NCBI GenBank assembly: GCA_000695325.1
Contig: AVPN01000811.1
Coordinates: 1 to 23,984, forward strand
From: Pleurobrachia bachei
Lineage: Eukaryota; Ctenophora; Tentaculata; Cydippida; Pleurobrachiidae
Direction: 5' to 3'
DNA: 23,984 nucleotides
The position numbers and the translations under genes were made by a program. The first letter of the stretch is position 1, and the number at the start of each line of letters is the position of its first letter. The notes under the pieces were generated by a model. The model saw only the letters and a list, made by a program, of their open reading frames with translations. It was not told the origin of the DNA and ran no database searches. Shown piece after piece: positions 1 through 12,100 of the stretch.

Positions 1-27
1 CTTGTTCACACTCTCATCTCCTCTCAG

Positions 28-1417
28 TGTTGGAGGAACTCCCCACGCCGACTCTGTGTGATGTGTGTGATCAGACGATCGTGTGTACTATACGGTACAA
101 GTGTGAGCACTGCCTCAACTTTGTGTGCTGCGTCCGCTGCTACCAACAGGCACAAATCAGTAAGTTATATATGGGGTTCTACTAGATTTCTAGCACTTTG
201 ATGATCATCTCATTATAACTCTGGTCCGCTACCCTCATGTCCGTTAGATCTAGTCCGCTACTAATGTTTCTCACACACCACCCCTCTCTTCAGAGACGAT
301 GATACATGATCACGAGTTGTACAAAGAGAAGTTCCCGTGTTATTGTCCCATGCACAGGATCAGGGACTCCCATGTGGACGAGAGGCCCCTATCGGCCATC
401 CCCTCCAGTCAGCTACAGAGACTAGCCATGAGGTCCAACCATGGCATGGTCGGGGCAGGTGGAAGTCACGGGATGGGTAAGTTGGAGGGGGCAGTAAGAT
501 ATTGTTCGAATTGCAATCTTAGGCCAGGCAAGGGCTGCAATAAAAGCTAAAGAATATTGGAAATACAATGAGGCTACCACAGCGCAAAGCCGCAAAGAAT
601 ATAGTGAATATTCATTATCCCTTTGGCCTTCTCTCGGTCCTCTTCTAGTCCTAAAGATCATAATATTATATGGGCTATATTCATAACATATCAGAAATAA
701 TTCTCCTAACCCTGTTCAGAATTTAAGGAATGTAGCTCAATAACAAAATGTGATTTACTGAAGACAGAGCATGTAGATATTATGCTATAAATTATATCGA
801 GGCTTTGCCGTATCAACTACATATCCAATGAGGGGCCTAAAATTCTAAGATATAACTAATGACCTAACCCAGGTGATAGATCCCGATCCCTTCCCTCCTC
901 GCCCTACGTTGACCACATGCCGGGAGGGGGTCTACCCTACGAGAGAAGGGAGAGATCTGAAAGTATGGATGATTTCATGCGACATCTAGCTCCCTCCGCT
1001 CCCCCGACCTATAACGATGATGCCCCCTCTGAACACAACTACCGGACTACAGAGAGGAGTGAGGTGAGGCCTACCGTTTAGTCTAACTGGGCCGGGATCT
1101 AATGACTCCTTCCGGGTTCAATTTACTGTACCTCTCAATTCAATGTACCAAGGCCGAATAGTAATGCTAAAACTCCCTGTGCACTCCCTGCTAGGCTATA
1201 GCGCATTTCTCCTAGCAGACCCCTTGAACACCCCCTGTAACACCCCAGCACCCCCATGTAACACCACATTATGTCTCAGGTAGTTCGCGGTCCCCATGGT
1301 GATATGATAAGACAACAGCAACAGATGTCCGTTATTGAGTCACCAAGATCAGGGGTTGTGGCTATTAGAACCAAGAGGTCTAGAGAATCACGGGGTAAAT
1401 CCCACCAATTGGGATAA
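28..1417 (+). CDS. ZZ-type zinc-finger protein, dystrophin/dystrobrevin-like (3' part, 4 exons)
   Basis: Four exons chain in phase: 28-159, 294-476, 873-1063 and 1280-1417 (TAA at 1415-1417), each with AG before it and GT after it. The 5' part lies left of the window. About 213 residues are visible. The first two exons carry a ZZ zinc finger: CDVC, then IRYKCEHC, LNFVCCVRC and a closing HDH in the second exon. Spacing and the RYKC..CLNF core resemble the dystrophin/dystrobrevin/dystrotelin group, where ZZ fingers mediate protein contacts (beta-dystroglycan in dystrophin). The rest is low-complexity, rich in Ser, Pro and Arg, with an acidic APPTYNDDAPSE stretch and no recognised domain. No dystrobrevin-type coiled coil is visible, so the assignment within ZZ proteins is uncertain; KCMF1-like or other ZZ proteins are alternatives. 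The gene ends about 1 kb from EFCAB6, which converges on it. Confidence 0.6.
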
Positions 1418-1776
1418 TCATTGGAAATTCAAAGAGACTTTCAAAAAGAAATAGACAGTCAGGGTGGGCTTTATGACAATATGATATTGTGTCGATATGT
1501 TTTTGTTACAAGGTTGGTGGGGTCCCTTGTCCCCCATCAAGGGTCATTATTAACGTTTGTTTTGAAATTAAATCTATTTTGCTGGGAATATTTTGAAGAG
1601 ACACTCTGTAATGTGTATTAAGTGAGTTTTACACATGTTTATGTGATTCTATCCATTATACTGAGTCTCTGTTAAAGACTGGAGAGTAGTACAAATGGCA
1701 TGATTATTGTCACCTTCCTCCCGCCGCGTGACGTCAGGGGTCACGTGACTGAGAAAGTGTTGTGAGAACCATTCTA

Positions 1777-1844
1777 TGAGAAGGGAGAGTGAGAAAGAGA
1801 GGGAGAAGGAAGAGAGTGAGAGAGAGAATTAGAAGGAGAGAGAT
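1777..1844. repeat. GA-rich purine tract (low complexity)
   Basis: The plus strand is almost entirely A and G here, with repeated GAGA and GAAGGA steps. It is simple-sequence DNA in the convergent gap, 30 bp downstream of the CRE/E-box pair. No function is assigned. Confidence 0.7.
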
Positions 1845-2385
1845 TGTGCAGTAATTTTATGTGAATATTATAATGTTTGAATGCCCAGTCATATTGGCGA
1901 TCCACATGTAATTAGTAAAGGAGGTTGTAAAATGTGACGTAACACTTAATTGATTAACCAATTCCAGTATTTGAGCCTTTTTGATTCTGGACAAAACAGA
2001 GAAGTAGGACCACGAAAATTTGGTCGGTAGCGGAGCGACACAGTTGTCGAACAACCCGCCATTACAAATTCCGTTGGTTCTACTTCTCTCTTAAATTGGT
2101 AAAACAGGGATATAAAGGGGTTAAAAAGTCTACAAATCGGTATCAAACACTACAAAGAGCTATAAAACACACACACATATTCACCACACCTCCAATAATT
2201 ACCACTAATATTTACACTTTTTACATAGTTTAGAAAAGTAAAGATATTTAGAAAATTTTATAAATCCCCCTCCCCTCCAAATACAAACTCCCCTCCCCTT
2301 CCAATACATATTTACATAAACTCCGCCCACCACTTTTTACAATGTGAGGAGTCCTGACTCGTCACCCTGCAGTCTCCAGGACTGA

Positions 2386-2391
2386 TTTAAT
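2386..2391 (-). terminator. Probable poly(A) signal of EFCAB6 (ATTAAA)
   Basis: The plus strand reads TTTAAT, so the EFCAB6 transcript carries ATTAAA about 56 nt after its stop codon. ATTAAA is the commonest variant of the AATAAA poly(A) signal. No AATAAA was seen closer. Confidence 0.45.
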
Positions 2392-2446
2392 ATTAAGAAC
2401 TAAAACACTCATTAATCTCTGACACATGCAGAATACTGATCACCTC

Positions 2447-5400
2447 TCACGCAAAGTCTTTACTGACTGACAAGAATGCTCTCAAGAAGTCATTATAATA
2501 CACCTTCCCAGACGATTGGCTCTCATAAAAGCTGATAAGATCGCTAAAGTCTGATTCTGAAATGTCGACATGGTTCCGTCTCATACAGTCTCTGAAGTCT
2601 GATGTTCCGATCCACCCTTTAGAACTCGTATCACACTCCTGAAAGGGGGCAGGGGGTACGTTAGAAAGAGAACGAAAGGGTCTTTAGATCAGTGTCCTAC
2701 ATGCTGAAAAGAGCAGGGTTCAAAGGGCTCACCTTGAACAGTTTTCTAAGTTGTTTCCAGTTTTGTATCACATGGCCAGCAATGTCTCTGATCACATAGT
2801 GAGGAGGATCAATGCCAGGTCCTGGTGTCAGATCCCCTAGTTTGGTTGTAGACCTCCTCACCCCCATCTGACTTGACAGGGACCGAGATACGGATCTAGC
2901 AGATTCAGGACGGAGGTCCAGGGAGGTACAGGATGCAGCTCGGGAGAGGTTGTAGCTGTAACTGGATATTCGTCCAGAGTGAAGGGACTGAGGGGAGAGT
3001 GGGGAGTTAGGGAACATGGAATATAGTCGAACTAAGACATGATAGAGTGTTTATTTTTATAGAATCCTGACTGATCAACTCACATCGTGTTCGCTAGCTT
3101 GTGAGGAGGGTCTCTCAAGAGCACTGATTCGACCAAGAGCAGAGAACTTCTTTAAGAAACTGGAATAGTTGACCTTCCCATCTCCCTTCGTATCGTACTT
3201 CCTGCACAGCAGGGCTAGGTCCTCAGCAGAAACAAGGCTACCAGCATGACGTTCAATAACAGCTGGGAGATAGTGGTGGGGTTAGTATATAGTTCAGCAA
3301 TATATAACCAGGGGATCATGTGTCTAGTTTCTCAGATCTACCTTTGAATGCAGCCTCAGGGACAGTAGAGGCATCGCTGCTGAGCGATCTGAATGCCTTG
3401 TGTAGATCCATCCAGTTGTCTCTCATAACAGGGTCCAGCCTCTGTTCTATGTGATCTGCGTTAACGAAGGGTGCAGTGGTCCCGCCACTTCCCTTCTTTG
3501 ACAGCAGATTGGTACACTGCGAGAAGGAGGGGAGGGTTAGATAGGGAGGGTGTTAACTGCTAGTGACAATCCAGGAGGGCGGCTAGATCTACCTTTACTT
3601 ACAGATTTGGATCTCCTAGATAGACGGCCTGTAGCAGTGGGTGTATCTCTCCAAAACATGGAGCTGGTTGATGTAGACCTGTTACTACCCAGTACAGCTT
3701 CCAGCCATCCCTTGCTCTCTTTCTTGAAACTTTCTATATCAACTGTATCGTCCACAGAGTCAGAACAGAACTCCAGGAATAGCTTGTAGTCCACACGACC
3801 ATCAGACACGTAGGGCAGCTTCTTGGCTAGGTACTGGGGGAGGGAGGGGGAGTGAGCAATGTGGGCAGTAGTCTAGAGAGAGGGAGAGGGCAGGTCTAGT
3901 TCAACTCACGGCGAAATGTTTATCAGTCATGATAAAACAGAAGTTATCCAGAACCCTCCTAATAGCATCAGCACCCACTATCCCATATTCCCTGGTGTCT
4001 ACAGCGGTGAATGCTTGTAGCAGGACTTCCTTGATCTCACTCGCACAGTATTTGATACGGGCACACGCCTCAGCTGAGCCGAGGTCCGGGTAGGATGCTA
4101 TGAATGGTGCAATCCTGGGGAACAGGGGGTTAAAACAATGGGAGTAGGGGTTGGATGTTATGAAACACAGTTGTAGGTAACTGACCTGTTTTCTATGGCA
4201 TCAAAGTTATCAATTCCTGCTACTTCTGTTTGAGGACCCTCGAAGAACTTCAGGAATTTCTCGTAGCTCATTCTACTCTTCTTTTCCATTCCACATCGCT
4301 TCAGCAGAAAATCAAACTGGTCGTCATCGACCAGGAAATTGAAATTCGAAGAGAATTCTCCTCAGATCAATCTTTCTCAGATAACCCAGGCTCTCTTTGT
4401 CAGATGCTTTGAATGCTGCCCGCAGGTTCGTGTAGTGTTCATGCATATTCAATCTGGGAGAGAGTGGATGTACAATGTATACTGGGCTGGTATACATGAA
4501 ATGTACTCTCTGTTTGTACACACGGTTGCCAATGCAATGTGCCAAGGATGAGTGCGAGCGGCGCGCACTTTTGTCACAAGATCTGTTCCGCGCCCTCCGT
4601 ACAACAAGAGCAGAGGGGTTGCAGCTCAGGAATAGAAACAGAACATGGAGTTTTAGCCAGGATTATATGCGACTCATTTATCAGCCGAATATCACATCTC
4701 TCCTTACCTGAACTGTCTCTCCAGTTCTTCATTGCTCATGCACTTGAGAGTGTTAATCTGGTTAACTAGCAGGTCATCTCTCCTCACCATCTGATCGGTG
4801 CTGAACTGTTCAGCTCTACTGACACTACTCTCAACTATGTGATGACTGGTTCCCGCATCATCCCCAGGATTAAAGTCCTCAGCTGTGCGACGTACAAACT
4901 TCTCGTGATCAATGTAACCCGTGCCATCATCATCGAAACTGGGAGGGGAGTGATAAGTTGTTATGAAGGAGAGAGGGGAGGAGAAGTTAATATGGGATTG
5001 TTTTTAACTCGAATCTAGGAATCCCAGATAACTCACTGTTTCCATAGTTTTTGGAACTCCTCTTTGTTGATAGGAATACAGAAGTCATGAAGGGCCTGTC
5101 TCAGTTTCTTCTTGTTTAGTCGTCCCTTACCGTCCTTGTCCAAAGCAGTGAAACACTGAACAAAAGGGAGATCTTAATAGTAGTTATGTCTGATCGTGGC
5201 GGGTGGAGAAGTGTTATTAATGGAGTTCGTAAATACCACACGTGGAATCCGCCCTAAGTCAAGTAGTAGTCAACAATCAACATATCACTAAACTTGTCCC
5301 ATCAGCCCCACTACATACCTTGTTAAGTGAGAAATATTGGTCGAGTGCCTTCACCCTGAAAGTCCTCAGTACAGCCTCCCCACTCAGTGGAGATGGGTCT

Positions 5401-8400
5401 GCAGCGGGTACTGGTTTGTGAACTGACACCAGCCACTTGTGTGTCTCTACATCTTCACTATCTTCAAACACAGATACAAACTGCTGCACATTCAGCCTCT
5501 TCTTTCCTCCTGATATGCTACTCCACATATCAGAAATATCATCTTTGTTCATTGGGATCAGTAGTTTGGTGAGGATGGCCACCAAATCAGTCCTGTTTAT
5601 TAACCCATCCCCGTCCCTGTCTATAGCGTGGAATGCAGCTCGGAGGTTCCTGTAGCTGTTCTGGATCTTAGATCGGAGCAGGGCCAGTCCTTCTTGGTAG
5701 GGCATTGCAGTAACAGGGGCTCCTGCTACTATCTTGGGACTCTGTGGGAGGGGATGGGGATTAGTTGGGAGGGAGAATAATGGGTATGTAGTGGATTTTC
5801 AAGATATTGTCCCTGATCATTATCTCACTTACCCAATTGGTTTTGTTCAAGTTCTCCCCAAATTCACAGTTAGAGCTACTCTGGAAGTGATCTAGGAACT
5901 CTCCATAGGATATACTTCTGCCAATAGACATGCGCTGACAGAGGTCCTTGAATTGACTCTCCTCCATAATAAACCCTGCCTTGGCTAACAACTGAAACGG
6001 ACGATATGGTCATAGATTTCCTTGAATTGAATTAGGAGTTCTATTCAAGGAACTAGATAAAAATCCATTCACAGTACCTTTTTGAACTGGCCTCGTTTAA
6101 TCCTTCCATCCTGCTCATGTTTGAGGAACAACTTCCTCATGTCAGATGCTCTCTGATGCATGTAATCCTGTAGCTGCCCTATCACATTATCAACCCCCAA
6201 TGTACCAGTATGATCTATAGCCCTTTGTGCTACTACCTCCAGTCTATCTCGGTGATTCTTCACCCTATCATATTCCATCTTCCTGTTTTCATCTGCTATC
6301 TGCTGACTGAAACCCTTATCACTGGCCTGCAGATCCACACCTATCTTGGACATGAATTGGTAGAAGTTTACTGTGCCGTCTGAGTTCTCTGTGCATCGCT
6401 TCAGTAGTTTATCAAACTGGGCCTGGTGAGAGAGGGGGATAAGTCAGACTTATATTTAACAGACTAAGGAACTTCCCTAAATGAGATCTAAAAGTAAGAC
6501 TGAGCAGATTCGTACCCTGGAGAAAGGAACTCCGAACCGTTCTAGGAACTTCCTCAGCTCTGATTTGGACACCACACCAGTTCCTTCTCTGTCGTACTGT
6601 CCAAATGCCAGGGCAACCTGCTTCCTCTCATCTGTTATCTTTTTAGTTAGTACCTCTTCAAACTGCATGTCCTCCATGAATTGAGGGGTAATGGTCTTGT
6701 TAACTCGGTGCACTGAGGTCAACCATTTGTGGCCCTCCTGAGAGAGGGGAGTTGTTAGGGGGAGAGTTGTTGTGCGTGTGAGTGTAACAATTTAGTAGGA
6801 GATTACATGGAGCTGTAACAACATGAACTGTGACGTCACACATGACGTCATACAACTCACACTAGTCTCAGATTCATCGAATAGTTTGAAGAAGTTTGGG
6901 TAGGTAACATATCCCTTGTTGCCAGGATCCAGTATTGTCATTAGTTTAGCAAACTGGGAATCTGAGAGCCGGAAACAAAATCCATCAATAACGTTCTTAA
7001 AATCTCTTCTTGCCACCTTGCCTGTCTTGTTCTGAAAGTACAGTTACCATGTATCATCATGTTATCATTATGGTGTAACCATCTCGTTACCATGGTAACA
7101 TCTCGTTACCATGTTACCACCCTGTTACCATGGTAACACACCTACCTCATCAAACACTAGGAAGGCCTGTCTGATCGAGCTGTAACCGTTGAGAATCTTG
7201 GTCTTTAGTTTCGCTAACAGCGTATCTAGACTAGGCTCATCAGTACTCTCAATAATAGGGAAGTACCTGTGGATGCGAAGTGTATTATTGTTTAGCTGTA
7301 TTATGCACACGGTAGCTGTCATGTCAGATCAAGATATCGATTGAGCCAGTAAAACAGGGGGGCATGTGTTCTACTTACTTGTGGTTTGGTTTCATGACAA
7401 GAGTCTGCCCGTAACCCCCGACCCTCCGATCTTGTAACTTATCTAGGAACACTTCATATCTCAGTTTGTGTTTCGCCTTTACATCCAATCTCTCCATCAG
7501 CTTCTCAAATATCCCATCAGTCATTGGGAATGCAAACTTGTCCAGGGCCCTTCGGAGCTGTTCGATTGTTACATAGCCCTCTCCGTGGATGTCCATTGAT
7601 TTGAAGGTACGGTAGAGTATCTGGATCTTGTGCTTGATCTAGAGGGGAGGTGTTAGCAATTAGAAGGGGCGGAGGTAACACAAACAAGGAGATATGGCTA
7701 GATCTGGGACCATACCTTGTTTCTAAGTCGTATCTCCACCTCAACTAGAGGGACACTTTCACACCACAGTGGCTCAGGTGGTTTCCTGGCCTCTGCCTCC
7801 GCTGCCTGTTCCGCTTCTTCCTCTTCAAATATCACCAGAGCGTTAGTAGGGCTGGTAGAGGCTGGCTTGATGGGTAGACGGGTAGCGGAGACAGATTTGA
7901 GGAAGGTCATGTAATCTATTGTACCATCGTTAGAGGTGGAGAAGTGCTTGTAAAGTCTGGAAGGGAGACGGAGGGTTAGTAAGAGCAAATACAAATATTA
8001 GTCATGAAGTAAAGTGTTAGAACTTAGAACCATGACTATATTTACCTCTCAAACTGTTCCGTTGAAAGATGGAATGCAAAGTTTTCAATAACTCTCTTCA
8101 GATCACTTTTCTTTATCCGTCCCTTCATCCCCTGATCGAACATCCTCATTGCCTTGAATATCTTCCCACTATTCTCTCTCAGTTTCTCTTGTAGTTTCCC
8201 TACTATACTATCCAGAGAATCATTAGCGGGGGTAATGCGACCTAGAGCTGGGGTCTTCGTCTTGGATCTGCTGATCTTGAACAGGAACTGCCCGTAGTTC
8301 AGCCTGTTGTTGGTGATCCCATCTAGCCGCTTTATCAATTGATCGTACTGGGAGTGAGAGAGTGGGAATACGAAGTTCTCGATAATCTTCCGGAACTCAG

Positions 8401-8807
8401 ACAGGGACACAAAACTGCTTCGATCACTATCAAAAGAGTAGAACGCCTGCTTTATCTCGCCATGTCGGGTCTTGACGACATCTTTAAATTGTGACAATAG
8501 CTCCTCTCCAGTCAATTCAGGTTGTCTGTCTGTTGTCTCCTCGACATCCACAGCAGTGAGAAACGCACTGGAAACATCTGAAATATAGGGAGATAATAGT
8601 CAGTACTTCTAACAACTATATAACTGGATATCCAAACTCTCTGGGGGTAACACTGTATTATATCTCACCATTTTCAGGGGAGCGGGGTGCATGATGGGTT
8701 ACTCCTCCCTTGCTACTACTCTTGTAGTTGTCAGGACGGGCTGTTAGAGTGGCACATCGGGTTGAGGGACGGAGCAGTCGGAGCTCCGACTTTTGCAGGG
8801 ATGGCAT
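2447..8807 (-). CDS. EFCAB6: EF-hand calcium-binding domain protein 6 (EFCAB6/DJBP), 19 exons
   Basis: Nineteen exons chain on the minus strand: 8669-8807, 8046-8577, 7716-7956, 7379-7638, 7146-7266, 6861-7031, 6516-6737, 6078-6422, 5833-5991, 5319-5741, 5037-5155, 4708-4938, 4186-4453, 3910-4114, 3603-3833, 3342-3516, 3084-3262, 2733-2987, 2447-2638. The product is about 1488 residues, close to human EFCAB6 (about 1500). It is built from reiterated EF-hand modules with the signature (K/R)xFxxFD...G.....(D/E)(L/F)RR(V/I)(I/L)..F.F.(L/M)...QF. Most loops are degenerate; the better ones are DRDGDGLINRTD, DKDGKGRLNKKK and DDDGTGYIDHEK. EFCAB6 is a sperm/testis and axoneme-associated protein, known in mammals to bind DJ-1 and the androgen receptor. 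The ATG at 8807 lies 13 nt after an acceptor-like AG. Exon 4186-4453 changes frame once near 4336-4344: both flanks and exon phases fit only if one base is surplus. Confidence 0.88.
6831..6850. promoter_or_regulatory. Two perfect CRE palindromes in an EFCAB6 intron
   Basis: TGACGTCA occurs at 6831-6838 and 6843-6850, four bases apart, in the 123-bp intron 6738-6860 and just downstream of the 5' splice site of that intron. TGACGTCA is the full cAMP-response element bound by CREB/ATF factors. A role here is not shown; both sites are seen directly. Confidence 0.4.
7044..7137. repeat. GTTACC/GGTAAC palindrome cluster (X-box-like) in an EFCAB6 intron
   Basis: The 114-bp intron 7032-7145 is largely made of GTTACCATG units. 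Two are the perfect 14-bp palindrome GTTACCATGGTAAC (7086-7099 and 7124-7137); partial units lie at 7044, 7106 and in the opposite sense near 7072. The palindrome matches the RFX X-box form GTNRCC-AT-RGYAAC. RFX factors drive ciliary genes and the host gene is ciliary, but a local minisatellite made of a self-complementary unit explains it equally well. Confidence 0.5.
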
Positions 8808-9186
8808 TACATGTGCTGCCCTAATATGGTCACACCGGGGTTAGTTAGAGGATTATTGACCTAATATAGTCGCAACGGGGTTAGTTAGAGGATTATTGAC
8901 CTAATATGCATATATGGTCATTGGTCACACTGGGGTTGATTAGTCAGTTGGGGAAGGGTAAACGCAAAAAGGTTGGTAAATTATAGGCGGGGTTCAGTTT
9001 TGTAAAACTTTGTATAAAATTTCAACACATCTAAAACATAAAATGTCTTCAAGACACACACAACTGTGAACCTTTTTAAATGAAAAACCCGCTCTCATAA
9101 AATATGTGTGATAAAATTCCGGTACTAAAACATTTTTTGATAAAATCTAAAGGGTTGTAAAACAAGTTATTGAGTGTGTGAGTGTG
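8808..9186. other. EFCAB6/CCDC180 intergenic region
   Basis: This gap of 379 bp lies between the EFCAB6 start and the CCDC180 stop. It contains the 40-bp tandem repeat at 8820-8943, then AT-rich sequence with many ATAAAAT-like stretches (about 8990-9180) that likely carries the CCDC180 3' end. No clear AATAAA was found on the minus strand and no extra gene is visible. Confidence 0.5.
8820..8943 (-). repeat. 40-bp tandem repeat upstream of EFCAB6, each unit acceptor-like
   Basis: Two units of 40 bp (8820-8859 and 8860-8899) differ at only a few positions; a third, interrupted unit follows (8900-8943). Read on the minus strand, each full unit contains CTCTAACTAACC followed about 20 nt later by ATATTAG, the same branch-point-plus-AG layout found in nearby introns. 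The unit nearest the gene would splice at 8820/8821, giving a 13-nt leader before the EFCAB6 ATG. Confidence 0.7.
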
Positions 9187-12100
9187 TTAATCGTGGTAGT
9201 TGCTATTGTAGAAGTAGAGTCTTTGAAAGGCATGGATGAAGAAATCTCGAATGGGTAGGTTGGCGTTCTGAAATGAGTGTGTGATGTGTGTGAACTGTGC
9301 TGGACACACTGAAACAAAAAACAAATAAAAACCTCCCTCCTATCACTAAATAAGTTACCCCAATTTCCCCCTCACTACAACATCTCAATAGTTCAGCTAC
9401 GCTGGTTTATACAGGTTTCTTACATGCACGATGGATGTCTCCCACTGCTTGCTCCATTTGTCTTCATCCCCGACCCATCTAGAGGATATGAGATCCAGCT
9501 CCTCCATAACATGGCAGTACCGGTTGGAAAACTCCTTGACCACCACATCCCGGGCCTTCACAGCAGCAGAGTGAGCTGGAGTGAACTTTGTGGTGACGGT
9601 AGCACCGCTATCAGTTGAGTTCCGTCCTGTTGTGATGTCGGACAACTTGAGGCATCTGATGGACCTCCCATCTTTAGTTAGTCTGGCATCTGCAGCACCT
9701 GTGATAGCACCAGTTCTGAGCTCCTGTTTTAGTAGGACAGTAGTTGGTAGTTTCTTCTCCGCAGTCTTTCCCTTGATCACATCATCTGTTGTCATCAGCT
9801 TATCAAACAGATCTAGCAGCTCTGTGGTCTGGGTATTGACCGAGTTGACGAATGATTTAGCGATGTCTGTCTCTGTGTTCGTCATTTCATTGAGATATTG
9901 TTTGAGGGTGTCACTCGAGTATAGAGCTCTATCCTCCTCCCTCATACATAGATTGTTCAGATCCACTTCATTGTTAGGGTGACCCAAGATGGGTTTCAGA
10001 GATGTCTTATTGCACTCTCTCTGCTCGTGGATCTTGGCCTTGTTCCGTTCAAACTCGTGTTTTATTAGGGACGTAGCTTGGGACACGCGTGTCAGGTGTC
10101 CCTCTAATATCTCACTAAATAGCAGCTGGGGTATCTCCAGGTGTAGAGATAGGAACTCAGTGAGCAGAGCCCTGAGATCTTGGATACACTTGTTAAAGTA
10201 GTCATCTGCCTGAATGTAGTAACCGTTTAGACGCTTGTTTAACCCCTCCATACACAGTTCAATAGTGTCAGCAATGTCTGGACGTTGGGGTGGTCCCCCT
10301 GTACACTGGGAATAGTATGTCTCACTGGAGAGGAACAGAGCTCCCTGGGTCTCCTGTAGGATCTTCTTAATGAGAGGCATGAAGGAATGCACATCGGTCT
10401 GTACTGAGGACATTAGAGATGATCTGGAAGATCCTGAACCCAGCCTTGTCTTCCTCTCTGCAGTATCACCCCTGCTCTTACCCCGTTTAGTTGGGGCTAC
10501 TGCAACCCTCTCCCTCTCCTGTCTAGCAACAAACCAATCATAGAGTGGTTCTGCAGGTGCTGCTTTCTTCCTTTCTACAGCACCTCCAGTCCCTCCTACC
10601 TCACAGTGCTCTGTCCACTCCCTGGCTATCTTAGTGAGATTCATGATGTTCTTGGTGAGATTCACCACACTGTGGAAATCATACTCAGGTTGGATAATCT
10701 CTGATCCGGTAGCGGTCACAGCAGAGGTCTGTTCAGGTGCTATCTTAACAGAGGTACTAGCAGCAGCAGTGGCAGTATTCCCTGTCTTGGAGCAATCCAG
10801 GTAGTTGATTCTCTTCTGGAAGAGATCGTATATCTCCGGTATAACAGCTATCACCTCAACAGGCCGTACTACGGGTTTATCAGGGTGGGGTCTAGCACAA
10901 CTGTCAATCAGAGTCTTCAGCTTCTCAATTCTATGCTTCAGATTCTTGGACATCATGTTACATGCCGCCACCTCTGTCTTTATCTTTACCTGACAGTTTG
11001 ACATCCAACTATTGATCTTCTCATGGAAAGCAACATCCAGAATATACATCTTCAGCCTGGCCTCGAAACTAGCCGATATCTCTGCAGCCCCCTCGAGACA
11101 CTTGGTCTCCATACCATCCAGCTCAGTCAGGATAAACGTCTCACAGTTATCTATCTTCAGGTTACACTTCTCCAGTTTCTTCCTGTATTTCTCTATCTCC
11201 TCTGGGCCAAAGTTGCCTCCCTCAGAGAAGGGTTTGAAGGCAAGACCGAAGTGTTGGTTACTCTCTCTGAGATCATTTAGTTTCTCTTCCATGCTGTTAC
11301 GGAATGAGGCCAGCTCCGTCTTGATCAGGGTAATATGTTCCTCGCATGCTGAGGCTACTTTTTGTTGCAGAGAGCTCAGCTGGGCGCTTTTCTCTAGGGT
11401 TGGCAGGACGTTCTCACACTTCTCCACCATCTTTTTAAACTTGCTACTGAGGGCGGCATGTTCAGCTCCCTTGTCCTTGAATTGTCCCTTTAGGGTCGCT
11501 ATTTCCAGTGCAACCCCAGCAGAGTGCTGCTTGACCCTCTCATCGTGACCCTTCAGTTCGTTCAGACGAACATTGTAAATATCAAGTTTCATCCTCATGG
11601 GTCTTGGTGCGTGGATGTGGTGTCGGAGTTCTATCTCGCTCTTTAACTCACTCAATTTCTCCTCCACTCCCTGCCTCGCATCCTCCATAACTTGATCCTT
11701 CAGGAGAGCAAGGTGGTCTAGGAGTATAGTGACCAGCTCCTCCTGGATGGCACTAAATCTGGGGTCGGAGTAGGTAGGGATGGCAGGTGGGGCAGGGACC
11801 TCAGTTAGGAAAGTTGTATCTCCCTCTGCAGGCGTCTCGTCTACCTTTTCTTCTGTTTTAGGATCAGTAATACCCATCTCTTCCTCTGGGCTCTCCTTCT
11901 CAGTTACCACCTCCTCTCCCTTCTCCACAGGTGTCACTTCTTCTTCAATGACCTGTCCCAGGTGTCTCCTGATGTTGATAGAATACCTGTCCAGCTCTAC
12001 AGATATCATATCAGGATACCTCTCAATCACTTCTCCTAATTCATCCTTGAACGCGTTGTAAGCTGCTGCTATCTCTTTCAAACTCTCAACAGATTTCTCT

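Larger units (their letters stand above)
1418..2446. other. Convergent intergenic region, no gene seen
   Basis: This gap separates the 3' ends of the plus-strand ZZ gene and minus-strand EFCAB6. It is AT-rich and holds only short open frames without domain resemblance or splice context. It includes a CRE palindrome TGACGTCA (1729-1736) followed four bases later by an E-box palindrome TCACGTGA (1741-1748), a purine-rich GA tract (1777-1844), an AC run near 2168 and C-rich stretches near 2265-2300. I see no tRNA, transposon ends or coding exon here. Confidence 0.6.

Noticed and set aside
1421-2146. Several 60-66 codon open frames in the convergent gap
   Set aside because: Short, AT-driven, without splice partners or recognisable protein motifs.
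4475-4769. Open frames on both strands in the 254-bp EFCAB6 intron
   Set aside because: They cross exon boundaries of the well-supported EFCAB6 exons and show no motif.
11012-11548. 178-codon open frame on the plus strand
   Set aside because: It lies wholly antisense to the CCDC180 coiled-coil exon; its Ser/Leu-rich content is what antisense of such codons gives.
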